Assembly (NCBI GenBank): GCA_013398955.1
Contig: VWPU01005272.1
Span: 62,001 to 126,000, forward strand
DNA from: Callaeas wilsoni
Taxonomy: Eukaryota; Chordata; Aves; Passeriformes; Callaeidae
Direction of reading: 5' to 3'
DNA length: 64,000 nucleotides
Shown in pieces: positions 25,291 through 36,383 of this stretch (the stretch's first letter is position 1; each line of letters starts with the position of its first letter). Both the position numbers and the translations under genes were made by a program. The notes beneath the pieces are model-generated. The model did not search any database and was not told where the DNA came from. It was given only the letters and a program-made list of their open reading frames with translations.

Positions 25291-27762
25291 GTAAGTTTTC
25301 AGTGATGAGAAGGACTAACAGTGTTAAGGAGTGTATTAGAGCAGTTACTGACCTCCTCGTAACAGACTTGTTAGGAAAAGTTGTTCATGTGCTTGTGTAG
25401 ATCCCTTGAAGTTGTGACAAGCCTGGCAGAACAGGGCTATGCCATGCCTTGTGTAAGGTACTTCAGGCCCTTCTCCACAGTTTGGAACTACTGGCAAAGC
25501 TGATGCTCTGTGGTAGGCAGTAAACATGCAAAACACATCGTATTTTTCCATAGGTGAAATTGATGTATAATCATCAATAGCTGTTCCAGGACTCTACAAG
25601 TTACATTCTTAGAGCCCTCTAGCTAAGTTGTAAATGTATAGCTAAGGTATCATAATTACAAGTCTGGCTTTAAATGACACTTTGAAATGGAATACAATAA
25701 TTGGCAGCTTCTGCTGTTCAGATCATTAAACGTGTAATGTTGGCAGCAAAAGAGCACTTTCATCCTTGGAGCATTCATGCATGTTATTTACAAGCAGTAA
25801 AACACTGAAATGTGATTACAGAGTGTGATACATAACAGCCTTACATGCCACTTGCTTGGGATTGCTGCACTGTTCACCAAGGAAAAAAGGCAAATCACAG
25901 TTCTTTCTCTTAAGTTGGAAGAGGTGGGTTTTCTAATTCAGCAAATGGTTTGCAAATATTTCAGTAGGTGTCTCCCTGCTGGACACCTGCCTCAGAAAGG
26001 AAGCTGAGTAGAAGGGAATGTGGACTAGAGTGCAAGGAGTTTCCCAGTGTTACAGCAAGTAAAGAAAGGCTAAAGGGTTTTTGATACATGTCAAGATGAG
26101 ATGTAGCTCTCCATGTGTGATTTATCTTTTCAATTATATACAAGAATCTATATTGCACATAGAAATTATTTTAAAATGAAACCTTGTGCAGTGTCACATA
26201 TTTTGCTTGCCAGAAGTGGATAATGTCAGGCTTGAGCAAAGTCCTAAAGGAAATTAAAGCCCAGATCTTGTATTGGTGCTGAGCATGCTCAATTTCCTTA
26301 CTACTCATAACACCTTTTTAAAATGGAAATCCTCTTTATTTCTCTCTCCACCTGTAGGAGGTAAACCAGGCAATCGTCCTTCTCTACCCTTAGCAGGTAA
26401 CTTTCTCACTTTCAGAAATAGGGTTTTATGGCTTGGGAACAAAACAGCCCATAAACTGGACATGCAACTGCACGTAGGAAGCAGTTGGCCAGAAAAGCTG
26501 TGTCTCAGTCTGACACTTGGAGAGAGTGAATGACAGCTTGAGGATCATTTCCAAAACATTCATAACAGTATTTTATACTTGTTAGCTCTTGTAAGGGTTT
26601 GCTTGTTTCAGGAATGAATTTCAAAGGCAATTTAATGCTGCTCTTTCTATATACTGTTTTTACAATTGTTTGACTGCCTTTCTGTGCTTTTTAAATAGCA
26701 GTGCATTTTTTTGGTACTGATAAGAAGCTCTGTTTCTTTTTTTACTCTTGCTTTAGGGAATTTTAATGACTGTGAATAGTACAATTCTAATTTGTTACTA
26801 AGGCAAAATTCTGCATGGCATGGTTGAAAATCAAGGACAAAAGGCAATTTGGTGACAGTGGATACTGTAATTTCTTTACCTCATTGTAAGGTACAGATAC
26901 ATTTAGTCAATGTGGTGGCACTTTTTTATGTAAAATGCAGAGTTAGATACAGAGGACACAGGGGAGATACAAAAAAAAAGGAAAATTATTTTTCTGAAGA
27001 CCTGAGACCTGTGAAAGTAAAATGGAAAAAAAAAATCTGAAAACACCAGAAATAGTCTTAGAACATGATGTGAATAAAATCAGAAAAGCCAGGATACAGA
27101 GTGAATTGCAGCTAGCTAGCGTAGAAGTGAGTCAGGAAGAAAAAATTTGATAAATGCAGAAGAAGAAAGGTTAGGGAAGAAATAAATAGTGGGAGTTTTA
27201 TTGTTGGTTTGTTTTTTTTCTTTTTACTTAATAAGGCAAAAACAGTGAATAGTGGTAATGGAGAAGGCTGAATTACTTTAGTTTCTGTGTATTCCTGTAT
27301 GAGGAGTAAATGAATGACACCTCTTAAGGAAGGCATAGTTAAGAAGCAGGTCTCAACCTTCTAAATACTGGCTGAGATTTAAGCAGAATTCTTTATGTAC
27401 ATATTCCCTGATCTCTCAGCCAACAATATTAACGAACTGCCTGGATATACTCAATTGTTAGAAGTTGGAAGAATGTTCAGTTGGGCAAAATGCAATTATT
27501 TAAGGACAGTCTTGAAACAGTGTGACATTCAGAAGGAATTACAGTGTGCATATGTAAATATGCAGTAATAATAAAGTTTAGTGGTCATAGTTAGAGGTTT
27601 TCATTTAGTCTGGAAACGTCAGGTAGGGTTGAATGTCTGTTACTTCTTTTTATGTAGCAGTTAGATAATTCATTCAGACAGTTTCTTCAAAAACACTACC
27701 AAATGGGTACTGAGAACAGCTGTTTTTCTCTATACAGATGTCACATCATTTTTGATTAAAGT

Positions 27763-27794
27763 AGGATGTTTCTTGAGGAGGATGTTTCTTGAGG
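27763..27794. repeat. 16-base perfect tandem duplication
   Basis: AGGATGTTTCTTGAGG occurs twice head to tail with no mismatch and no spacer. This is probably a recent replication-slippage event in intronic sequence; no function is implied. Confidence 0.95.
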
Positions 27795-30480
27795 AAGCAG
27801 TAAGAGTTAAGTGACTTTGAAACAGTGTCAAGACAAAAAGGTGACTGTATCCCAAAAGTTAGATTAAATGAGCTAAAGAATAGAGTTAAGTGAAAATTAG
27901 CTTTCAGAGCTTATATGTGGTGACTTAATGATGTGATGAATTGGAAAGCATGATGTATACCTCAGCCTTTAACGACTATCTTGGCAGCTTCAGACAACAT
28001 TCATTTGCTACATGGACTGTACTTTCTAATATAAATACATTGATTTAAAATACTGATGTATTTGCACCAAAAAATGTAAGAATATGGTTAATATTATTTT
28101 CAGAGGAAAATACCATGATAAATGCAATGTAAGCATAGCAGTTCTATTAGTCCTATCAATACAATACCTTGTATTTTTAAGGTATATATATTTTATGTAT
28201 AATTTAAGGCTGTGTGGTAAATGATACTGTAAAGATGTAAGAGACAATACTGTGTCTATAAATGCATCTCCTTCCTATAATTTCATCCTGGGAAGAAGTA
28301 TAAAATTAAATTCAGAAGAGAAAAAAGAAAGTTTGTGAATATTTGGATTACTGATAGCCATAAAATAAATTAGATTCCAGTGAGCTTTCTTATGGGAAAA
28401 AGGAAAGAAACCCACACTTAAATATTCAAGAGTTATTTCTATCAACAGTTACAATTCAGAATCTTTATATCAACACCTCACTTAATTCTGATTGGCCTGT
28501 TGGGACAAATAACTAATAGTTAATACTCCAGAGGTGCTAGTCCAGAATTTTCCTCCAGAGATAATTAGAAGGATCCTATATTGTTCCAGTTTTTAAGTCG
28601 GTAGCTTTAGGTAATTATAGGTAACAAGTACTCTTGATGTCATGAGATGCTACTGTTGATATGCAAATTTGCAGGAATTCCCATTGATGAACTATTATAG
28701 TTTAGCATCTAGTAGGTCTTTTTTTCATTATAAAAAAACACTTTAATGTCAGTGCTTAGAAACCTGCATGTGATTTTTCTAACAGCTGCTTCTTACAGTG
28801 GCTCTTAACATGCTTATAAAATTTTGTAGTCAGTTATAGGAAGAACATGACAGTACGTGATACTCTGTTCTTTCTTTTGGTATTGTGTTACTATTTAGCA
28901 TGAAATTTTTCTAGGGAATAAATTTCAGATGAAATAATTTGAAGCTGCTAAGAAAATTCAAATAGGATGATGTTTAAGCAAGTGTGAACATAACTGTAGA
29001 AATATTATTGAAACTTATTTTCATACTTTGAGCTGTTTTACACAAGAGGAAATAAAAATAAATGGTGTGTTTCTGGTTTTTCCTTAGTGAGAAAATAATT
29101 TGGGAATAGGAGGGAAGATGCAAACTAAAATGAATTTTTAGTCCTGTTTCATCTGTTTCCTGTATTTGAATAAAAGAGGTTTATGGAGGTACATTTTATA
29201 ATGTTTTCATAGACTCTTTGAGAACTTTTATTCCTCTTGAGAATGCATATTAGCATGGGACTAGATAGACAGAAAGTGGCTTAATGGGAAGCTAAGCAGG
29301 CATGAATGAAATACTGTGTTTATTATGTAGTTATCCATGAGATGCATGTCATTAACTTTCCTTCTGTCTTTGCCAACTCAAATTAGATCCAAATACAGAA
29401 GTTAGAGTGAGGTGACTTGTAGTTTAAAAATCTTAAAACTGTCTATACCAGTAAGAGATCATGTGTCGTGATCCTATAAATATCATGACTTCTATTTCAT
29501 TAAGTACTGGTAAGTGGGAGCTGCTTGGAAATGATATTGTGAGATGACTTCCAGCAGTACAATAAGGTTTTTTTCCTTATGTCAATGCAAAAGCATAGTT
29601 TTATAAATAACATGACATAAATACTAGACAGCATATTTCACAAAGCTTAATGTTAGGGCTGTTGCCTCTTTGGCTGCTCTTTGATGCTCATTTAGGGCAA
29701 GTTCTATATGGATCCAACTGTAACAAAAAGAGCCCCCAGCTTTTCAGATTTGGTGCTAAGTATTCCTGTTGGGAATGAGCATGTTAGAGAGGGGACAGAG
29801 CCATCAGGCTGGAAGATGCCCGTGCAGGCGGAAGGGCATTTTCAGCCATCCATCTGTGATTTATGTTGATGTGGATGCCTTGTTTTCATGCTCATGCTGT
29901 AGTCTGTCATTTCATGCAGCAATATGAATGGACACGTAGTTCTTGGTATGATGTTGAGTTCTTCCCCAGACGTGCTGCATGCAGCTCCTAATTTGTCTTT
30001 CACTGGGAGGTAGTGGTGTTCCTGGTTTCTTTATCTTTCCTGTTTTTGAGAACTGCTGTTCAGTAATGGTTGCAGAACTCACCTAGTCTTAGAGACAAAA
30101 ATAACGATGCCTCTTTGTGCCTTCTCGTGAAGGCTCAGTTTTTTTGATGGAGTCCGATAGAGGTCTGCATCTTGTCAGATGCCATAGCTGGTTCCACGCT
30201 TTCCTATTCCTGATTCCAGCAGCAGTCTGGGTTGATGGATCAGAGGCATATTGAGATTAATTCTACTTCACGACTGCAGTGTTTGGTTCCAGCATTCAAC
30301 GCTGTGTATGGTCATGTCTTCCCACAATAGTCACTTTATGCTACATCAAATAAAATTTGCCACCATGTATTGGTGCAAGCAGTGTACTTTTTGGCACGCC
30401 TGTTAACTCATTTGAGAAATAATGCAAGCGAGTCCCCCAAACCAACTCTGGAATGGTCCCTCAGACTTCAAGCAGCTCTG

Positions 30481-31069
30481 TGTTGTGGTGTTTCTCCAGC
30501 CAGCAGTTAAGTACTACGTAGACATTCTCTCTGCTCACCGTGGGGGAGGAGAATTGGAAAAAAAGAAAAGTAAAACTTGTGGGTTGAGATAAGAACAGTA
30601 ATAACTGAAACAAAATAAAATAATACTAATGGTAAAAATAACAGCAATAATAATGGTAATGAAAAGGAGAGTGAGAGAGGCATAAAACCCAAGACAGGCA
30701 AGTGATACACAATACCAATAAAGTGATGCTTACCACCCACAGACCAGTGCCCAGCCAATTTCCAGGCAGTGACTGGTCCCTCCCAGCCAACTCCCCCCAG
30801 TTTATTTGCTGAGTATGATGTTCTGTGGTATGGAATATCCCTTTGTGCAGTTCAGATCAGCTGTCCTTGCCATGCCCTGTCACAGCATCTGGTGTACTTG
30901 TTGCAGAGCATGGGAAACTGAGAAGTCCTTGATTTTAGGCTAAGAACTGCTCAGCAACAACTAAAAACATCAGTGTGTTATCAACATTTTTCTCTGCCTA
31001 AATCCAAAACACAGCACTGTACCAGCCACTAAGAAGAAAATTAACTCTAACCCAGCTGAAACCAGGACA
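30481..31069 (-). mobile_element. solo LTR of an avian endogenous retrovirus (family 2)
   Basis: The plus strand begins TGTTGTGGTG and ends CTGAAACCAGGACA, so both ends have the TG...CA form. On the minus strand it reads TGTCCTGGTTTCAGCTGGG, then TTAGAGTTAATTTTCTTCTT, AACACACTGATGTTTTTAGT, TGCTCTGC and GGGATATTCCATACC. A TATA-like AAATAAAC lies near 30801, followed by CTGGGGGGAGTTGGC and, near the 3' end, TTATCTCAACCCACAAG. The AAT/ATT-rich stretch at about 30598-30665 belongs to the element. The plan matches a second common neoavian LTR type that shares the GGGATATTCCATAC and TTATCTCAACC blocks with the one at 7278-7840. No coding interior is present, so it is a solo LTR. Flanking bases show no clear target-site duplication. 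Confidence 0.9.
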
Positions 31070-34000
31070 TTATGCTGTTTTGTCTTTTTAATCTCCTTTT
31101 CAAGTCAGACTGCTGGATGTTACTGGCTTGCAGTGAACTTCAAGGGTAATTCATTGAACTGAAGTTCCAGCATGATATGTGACCAGACAGCAGAAAATCT
31201 TTTCTTCTGTCGGAGAAGTCACTCATGAAGCAGCTTACTGTCTTTTGCTCCTCTTACCTAAGCAGCTATCCCTGGAGCAGGAGAGAAGGTCAAGTTATCT
31301 CTTTGGCAGCTCCTTTTCTGTGGTTTTGTGCTCAAAGGAGACATGTTAGATGGGAGAGCTGTGAAGGGAAGGTGCTATCACCCTGTAGAAAGGCTGTGCT
31401 GTGGTCTGGAGAGCTTGAGACTTGTGAAAGAGGGCAGTGGTGCCCCTCTTTCCATTGTTAGTACTGATTTGAAACGTTATTACTTTTGGGTTTATTCATT
31501 TGCGCTCCCCCCCAACATTTTTTTTTTTAATTCCTGGGTTATTCTGTGGTGACTGATGCAGTCCAGGTACAAGAGGCTCTCTGTGACTAAGAATTGCTCC
31601 TCCAAATGTATGTCTGTGGGGTCTCTCACCTTCTTCTAGATGGCAATCACCTTTCAGGATTACATCAATCATTCAGTTGTGTTATGCTTCATAAAAGCAT
31701 TGACATGTGTTATTGCTTAAAAACAATAATTGCAATTCAAATGTGCTGAATTTCTGTAAAATGTTTCAGGAGATGGTAGACTGTCCCTCATTTGCAGTTG
31801 ATTTTTTCCGAGGTGCAAACACACTGGCAGTCCTTCCAGAATCCTACATTTCTGTCATGTCTTTAGCTTTTTCCCTTTCCTTTGTGAGTAGGTGACTGAT
31901 ATTTATTTTCTTCAATTTCTTTTGTGGTGTTGAAATCACTTTGTGTCCTCATTAATCACAAGGTGGAAGATTTTCAGCCTTGAATTCCAGTGCCATTGAT
32001 AAATACTATGGTGGCAAATGCCCTAAGCGAAAATGTAAATTTTCACTTTCTTATGAATTATTAAAGGTAGTGCTGTAAGTATATGAAGAATTAATTTATA
32101 GTTAATGGTGAAGAATGACCAGTCTATTCTTTGTTACATTTAAGCTTGTGTCCAATAGGTATGCTTTATTATTAATGAAAAAATTACTCCTTTGTTTGTA
32201 CTACAATGAACATATTTTCAGTGGGGCTGAGACTTCTCTCTCTGGTTCAAATATAAATAATGGTAACTATGAGTGTATGTAACTTCTGCCATAAATATGA
32301 GAAAAAGTGTGAGTAGAAGATTTGTGGACCCTTGACTTTGCCTTATAGTTTGAAGGGGGAAATATTTAATAAAGTTAAATTAATAACATATTTCTTGATT
32401 TTACAAAATCAGACAGATTTCAAACCATATTTTCAGTCAATTTGTTGGTGGCAAATGGTATCAAAATAATGATATTTTACTTCAAGGCTACTAAATGGGC
32501 AACAATCTGCCCAATATACTAAAATCTGACAGTGAGGTATTACAATGGGCATGCAGAGTACTATTTAGTCATAGCCATACAAGTAAAATTTTAGGAAGAG
32601 AGGAAATATGGGAAATATAGTAATGTTTACACTAAGTAAAAGCAATTATATAGCTACTTTCTGCCTGGGCTTTTTGTTGTTTTTTCTTTTAAACTGTTTT
32701 TCCAGTGTGGGTTGTTGTGCTTGATTTGACTGGTATTTTTGGCATTCACATCAAGCCGCTGGAGCTTACCTGATGTCACTTGCTGTAGAGGATGAAGGAT
32801 GCATGGGAGGAGAAAGCCCCAGAGGGCAAGATTAAGGAGGAAGATTTAACTTTTTTTGTTGCTGTCTTTTGAGATAGTGGTTAATGTTCAGTCCCCCAAA
32901 GTGAAGTGTACGTACTCAGTGCCTTATGACAGTGCACTGCAAGCACATTACTCTGCCTGTTTAGAGCACCGGATACTGCAAGTTTGCTGCCCCAGGTTGC
33001 ACCCAGTATATTTATATGAACGTATATGCAGTGGCTAAAATTGCACATCTCTAGCAAGCATCACTGTGAGACAGGAGGAGGTTGGGAAAAGTGGCATCTT
33101 GCTCTTCAGTCCCCTTCACGGAATCTCTGTCCCATGCCCTGGGTTAGACCAGAATCTCAGCTTTGGTCTTAGACTGTTAATTCCTTAGCTTTGTTTTCTG
33201 TGTAGAGATTTTCTGAGCAAGCAGTCCTATTGGCTGCATGATTTTTGAGTTTCCTGGGAAGAATTAGACTGACTTAACTAATATCAGCCAACTAGAACTC
33301 TCCCACTGGTATGGCTGTGTAAAACATAGCTCTGAGTGGTTGACAAAGTAGCAGTTATTGTGTTCACTTAGGCAAATTAATTATTTAATCATCAGAAAGA
33401 GGAATTTTAACACTTTGAGGATGTTAGCAGAATAAAATATCTTGACATGTCTTCAGAATGTTTCTATGGCATCCAATGTGAAGTTGTCTCAACAAAAGAA
33501 AACCCCACAACCAAACAACAACCGAAAGAAACAACCCAGGAGGGCAGAGTTTTCAATGCTGGCAGCTATGAATTATATATTAATTTTGAAATCAACCTTC
33601 TTATGGCATTTAGAAAGCAGTTACTTTGGTTGCTGTGATTGAGGTCAGAGCTCACTGATAATGGTACTTGTGATGCCTGAGTTTTTATATGGTCTTTGGA
33701 ATTTTCATGGGAAGCTGCATCAGGTAGGGTGTCTTTGGCTTTTGAGTGTGTATCTGGTGCCATTTCCTTATAGCCTCAGCTTGGATGTAAACTTCTCCTC
33801 TGGGAATTCAGATCCATTCAGTATATATAAAACTTTCATATGCAATGTCATACCTTTTTCCTTGCTGTCCTCTGAAATGTAACAGCAGGCTCCAGATTCT
33901 TATGAAGATTTTCTCACCTTCATGTTTTATTAAGGCTCCTGTGCTTTGATGCTTGAGATGAGTTCAGGTGAATAAAGGTGGACTCAAGTCTTGTTGCCTT

Positions 34001-35013
34001 AGAAGCATCTGAATATTTGCCATTTTTCCAGTGGTTTTGTCTTGCTTATCTTGATGCTTTGTTTTACCCATTTGGAAACATGACAAATTAAGGTAATAAA
34101 ATTTGTGCTGTTCTTTCCCTGTAAAGCACTGGTAAGCCATAAGATCCTACTATTTGTAAAGCATGTTCGTAGTTATTTAATTGTATAATTCTTTGTAAGA
34201 CAGAAATGAGGAATAGGGTTTTAACTGGGAATTAGAAATGAAGGACTTTTGACCTGTTAAAAAGAAACAAGAAAATGTCAGCTTTAAATGAGGAAGAGGT
34301 TGAATGAAACTATCATAGCCTTGGGACTAAAAAAAGCACCAAAAAACCAAATGTAAAGCAAGACTATCATGCTTAGCAATGCTCACTCTTTAAACCTGAC
34401 TTATTTGTTAAAGTATTTACCCAAGTGTTTTATTAAGTGCAGCCTCCCCTTGGCACACCTGCCCTCATACAGCCACTTGAGTTTGCAGCAGCATCTTTGT
34501 TCCAGGAGAAAGGTAGGTGTTTGGTGGCAGTGCTCCTGTTCACTCTGGCATTCTGGAGGAATGGAGCCTCTCTTGGCAGCTGCTGGTGGTGGTGGTTTGC
34601 CATCTTCTGACCAGTGTAAATTCTTGCATCCCATTCTTGCTTCCTTGTCTTGAAGAAACTGAACAGCAGTGAAACTGTTCCCTTTGAAGACTTTGTGACC
34701 AATACCTTGAAGACACCAGGTCAAAAAGATGTAATGCTGTAATTTAGAATATTCGGATGTGGATTTGATTGTTTGGATTATATGTTAATATTTGAAAAAA
34801 AACTTTTTAATTGATCTATTGTGTCTAAGCAACTGTTTATTATATTGCTGAAACAAAATAAAAAAGAAACCTTTACATCTGAATAATGCTGGTGGTATTA
34901 TAAAGTGATTTCAGGAGTCTAAAGTCATTGCACATACTTCAGAAGCTGATGAGATATTTGTGTGACTGGATGTGTTTTATGTTAGTATTTGCTTCAATGC
35001 TAAATCTTCTAAG

Positions 35014-35047
35014 TGCCTTTACTTACTAGATGCCTTTACTTATTAGA
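35014..35047. repeat. 17-base tandem duplication, one mismatch
   Basis: TGCCTTTACTTACTAGA is followed directly by TGCCTTTACTTATTAGA. This is likely a slippage duplication with one later substitution. Confidence 0.93.
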
Positions 35048-36194
35048 TCATATCACCAAATTTTTGCTAATTTAGGATGTTATCAGAGTTTAAGTCTTAT
35101 GCTAGAGATCTTCTTTCTTTTGTTGGTCAATTCTATACGGAAATTATTTTTGTCAAGAATCCTTTAGATTAAAGTGTGGTAGTGGGGTTTGGGGTTTTTT
35201 TGTGTATTTGTTGGTTTGTTTTTTCTCCCCCAGCCAAGTATCTCAATAGTTGAAATTATTCTCGTACAGCTGTGAAAATGTAGCATTGTAATAGTTACTC
35301 TACTGCTATTTAAAAGTAATTTAATGGATGAGTATCTCACTGTCATTTTCTATTTATTATGGAAGACTTCTTTGCAAAGTAAGGAACCATTCATCTCCAG
35401 CTGCTTGTAAAAATGATTTTCAGAATGGTTAAGTGGATAAATGTTACTAGGCTATACTCTAAACCACTTGGCAGTTGAACTTTTTGCTCTGGATCCCTGT
35501 CCAAAGGAACCAGACATTTTTAAAAACTCCAGAACAGCATGAGCTGGTGCTGCTGAGGTGTTCTGCCTGTCTGTGATGTTTCATGCTCCAGGGAGAGCCA
35601 GAAGTGGAGAGTTGTGACTTCTGATTATGTTGTCTGAGAAGAACGTCTCCTGATGGTCTTTGCTTGAGGTGCAGGCCATCTAAGAAAGGCAATGTGTCAT
35701 TCACAACCAACCTTCTGGTGCTTGTTACGAAAACCAGCACAGGGCTGCTTTGTTCAGGGAGGAAGTTCTTCAGGGTCCAGCAGGTTGACAGCCTCTGTTT
35801 CAAATGTACTGTGCATTGAAGGGTCCTCCAAAAGAAGAAAATGGTCTGATAATCACACCACAATGATCAATGAGTTACGGTATGACATTATTTGAACTGC
35901 AAGCCCTTAGGAACAGGTTTCCTGAAATAATGTAAATTGTATCAATAATTAAAGAAAATACCATTTCTGTGTATGTAAGGTTAAATCAGCTACAAGTATT
36001 GTTCTCATAGTATTAATGAAATGGATGCTTGCAAAGCAGTTTTTCTTTCTTTTTTCCCCAATTGGCCTTTCAGTTGCTATTGGGAAGTATAATTGCCTAA
36101 TTTCCCAGGATTGCTGTGTAAGCTACTGATGTTGCAAGTGTCTGCTTCATTCTCTTTTTCCTCTTTCTTCCCCCTGCCCCCACAAAACATGCAG

Positions 36195-36383
36195 GAAGTA
36201 ATTTCGGCACTGCAAAGGATCTTGCAGAAGAAATAAGATCATTAACATCTGAGAAAGAGGGACTGGAAGGACTTCTCAGTGAACTGTTGGTTCTGAATGC
36301 CAGAAATACACGAAAATTAGAAAGAATTAAAGATGATTACTCCAGACTGAAACAAGAACTTGAACATGGGGAGACTGCCTTTG
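36195..36383 (+). CDS. DISC1: DISC1 coding exon (human exon 9 equivalent)
   Basis: This 189-base exon lies between acceptor ACATGCAG|G and donor TTG|GTAAGT. It opens with two bases of the split glycine codon, has 62 complete codons, and ends one base into a codon. It starts SNFGTAKDLAEEIRSLTSEK, then EGLEGLLSELLVLNARNTRK, then LERIKDDYSRLKQELEHGET. The human counterpart as I recall it has TAKDLTEEIRSLTSEREGLE and EGLLSKLLVLSSRN, so identity is high. The leucine of TAKDL (36221-36223) is the equivalent of human Leu607, site of a common variant, and is leucine here too. The exon is symmetrical (phase 1 at both ends, 63 codons), so skipping it keeps the frame. Reading through its donor adds GK and a stop (36383-36391). 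In human the non-coding antisense gene DISC2 lies in this part of the locus; I see no evidence for or against one here. Confidence 0.97.

Larger units (their letters stand above)
25291..36194 (+). other. DISC1: DISC1 intron (10.9 kb), equivalent of human intron 8
   Basis: The intron starts GTAAGT. It ends with a strong pyrimidine tract (CTTTCTTCCCCCTGCCCCC) and ACATGCAG. It holds a solo LTR (30481-31069, minus), a 16-base tandem duplication (27763-27794) and a 17-base tandem duplication (35014-35047). In human the matching intron carries the t(1;11) breakpoint; that link is from gene knowledge plus exon matching, not from anything else in this sequence. Open frames such as 35459-35863 (minus) have no recognised family. 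Confidence 0.85.

Noticed and set aside
35459..35863. 134-codon minus-strand open frame
   Set aside because: I recognise no family and see no transcript context; the length is within what chance allows for a window of this size.
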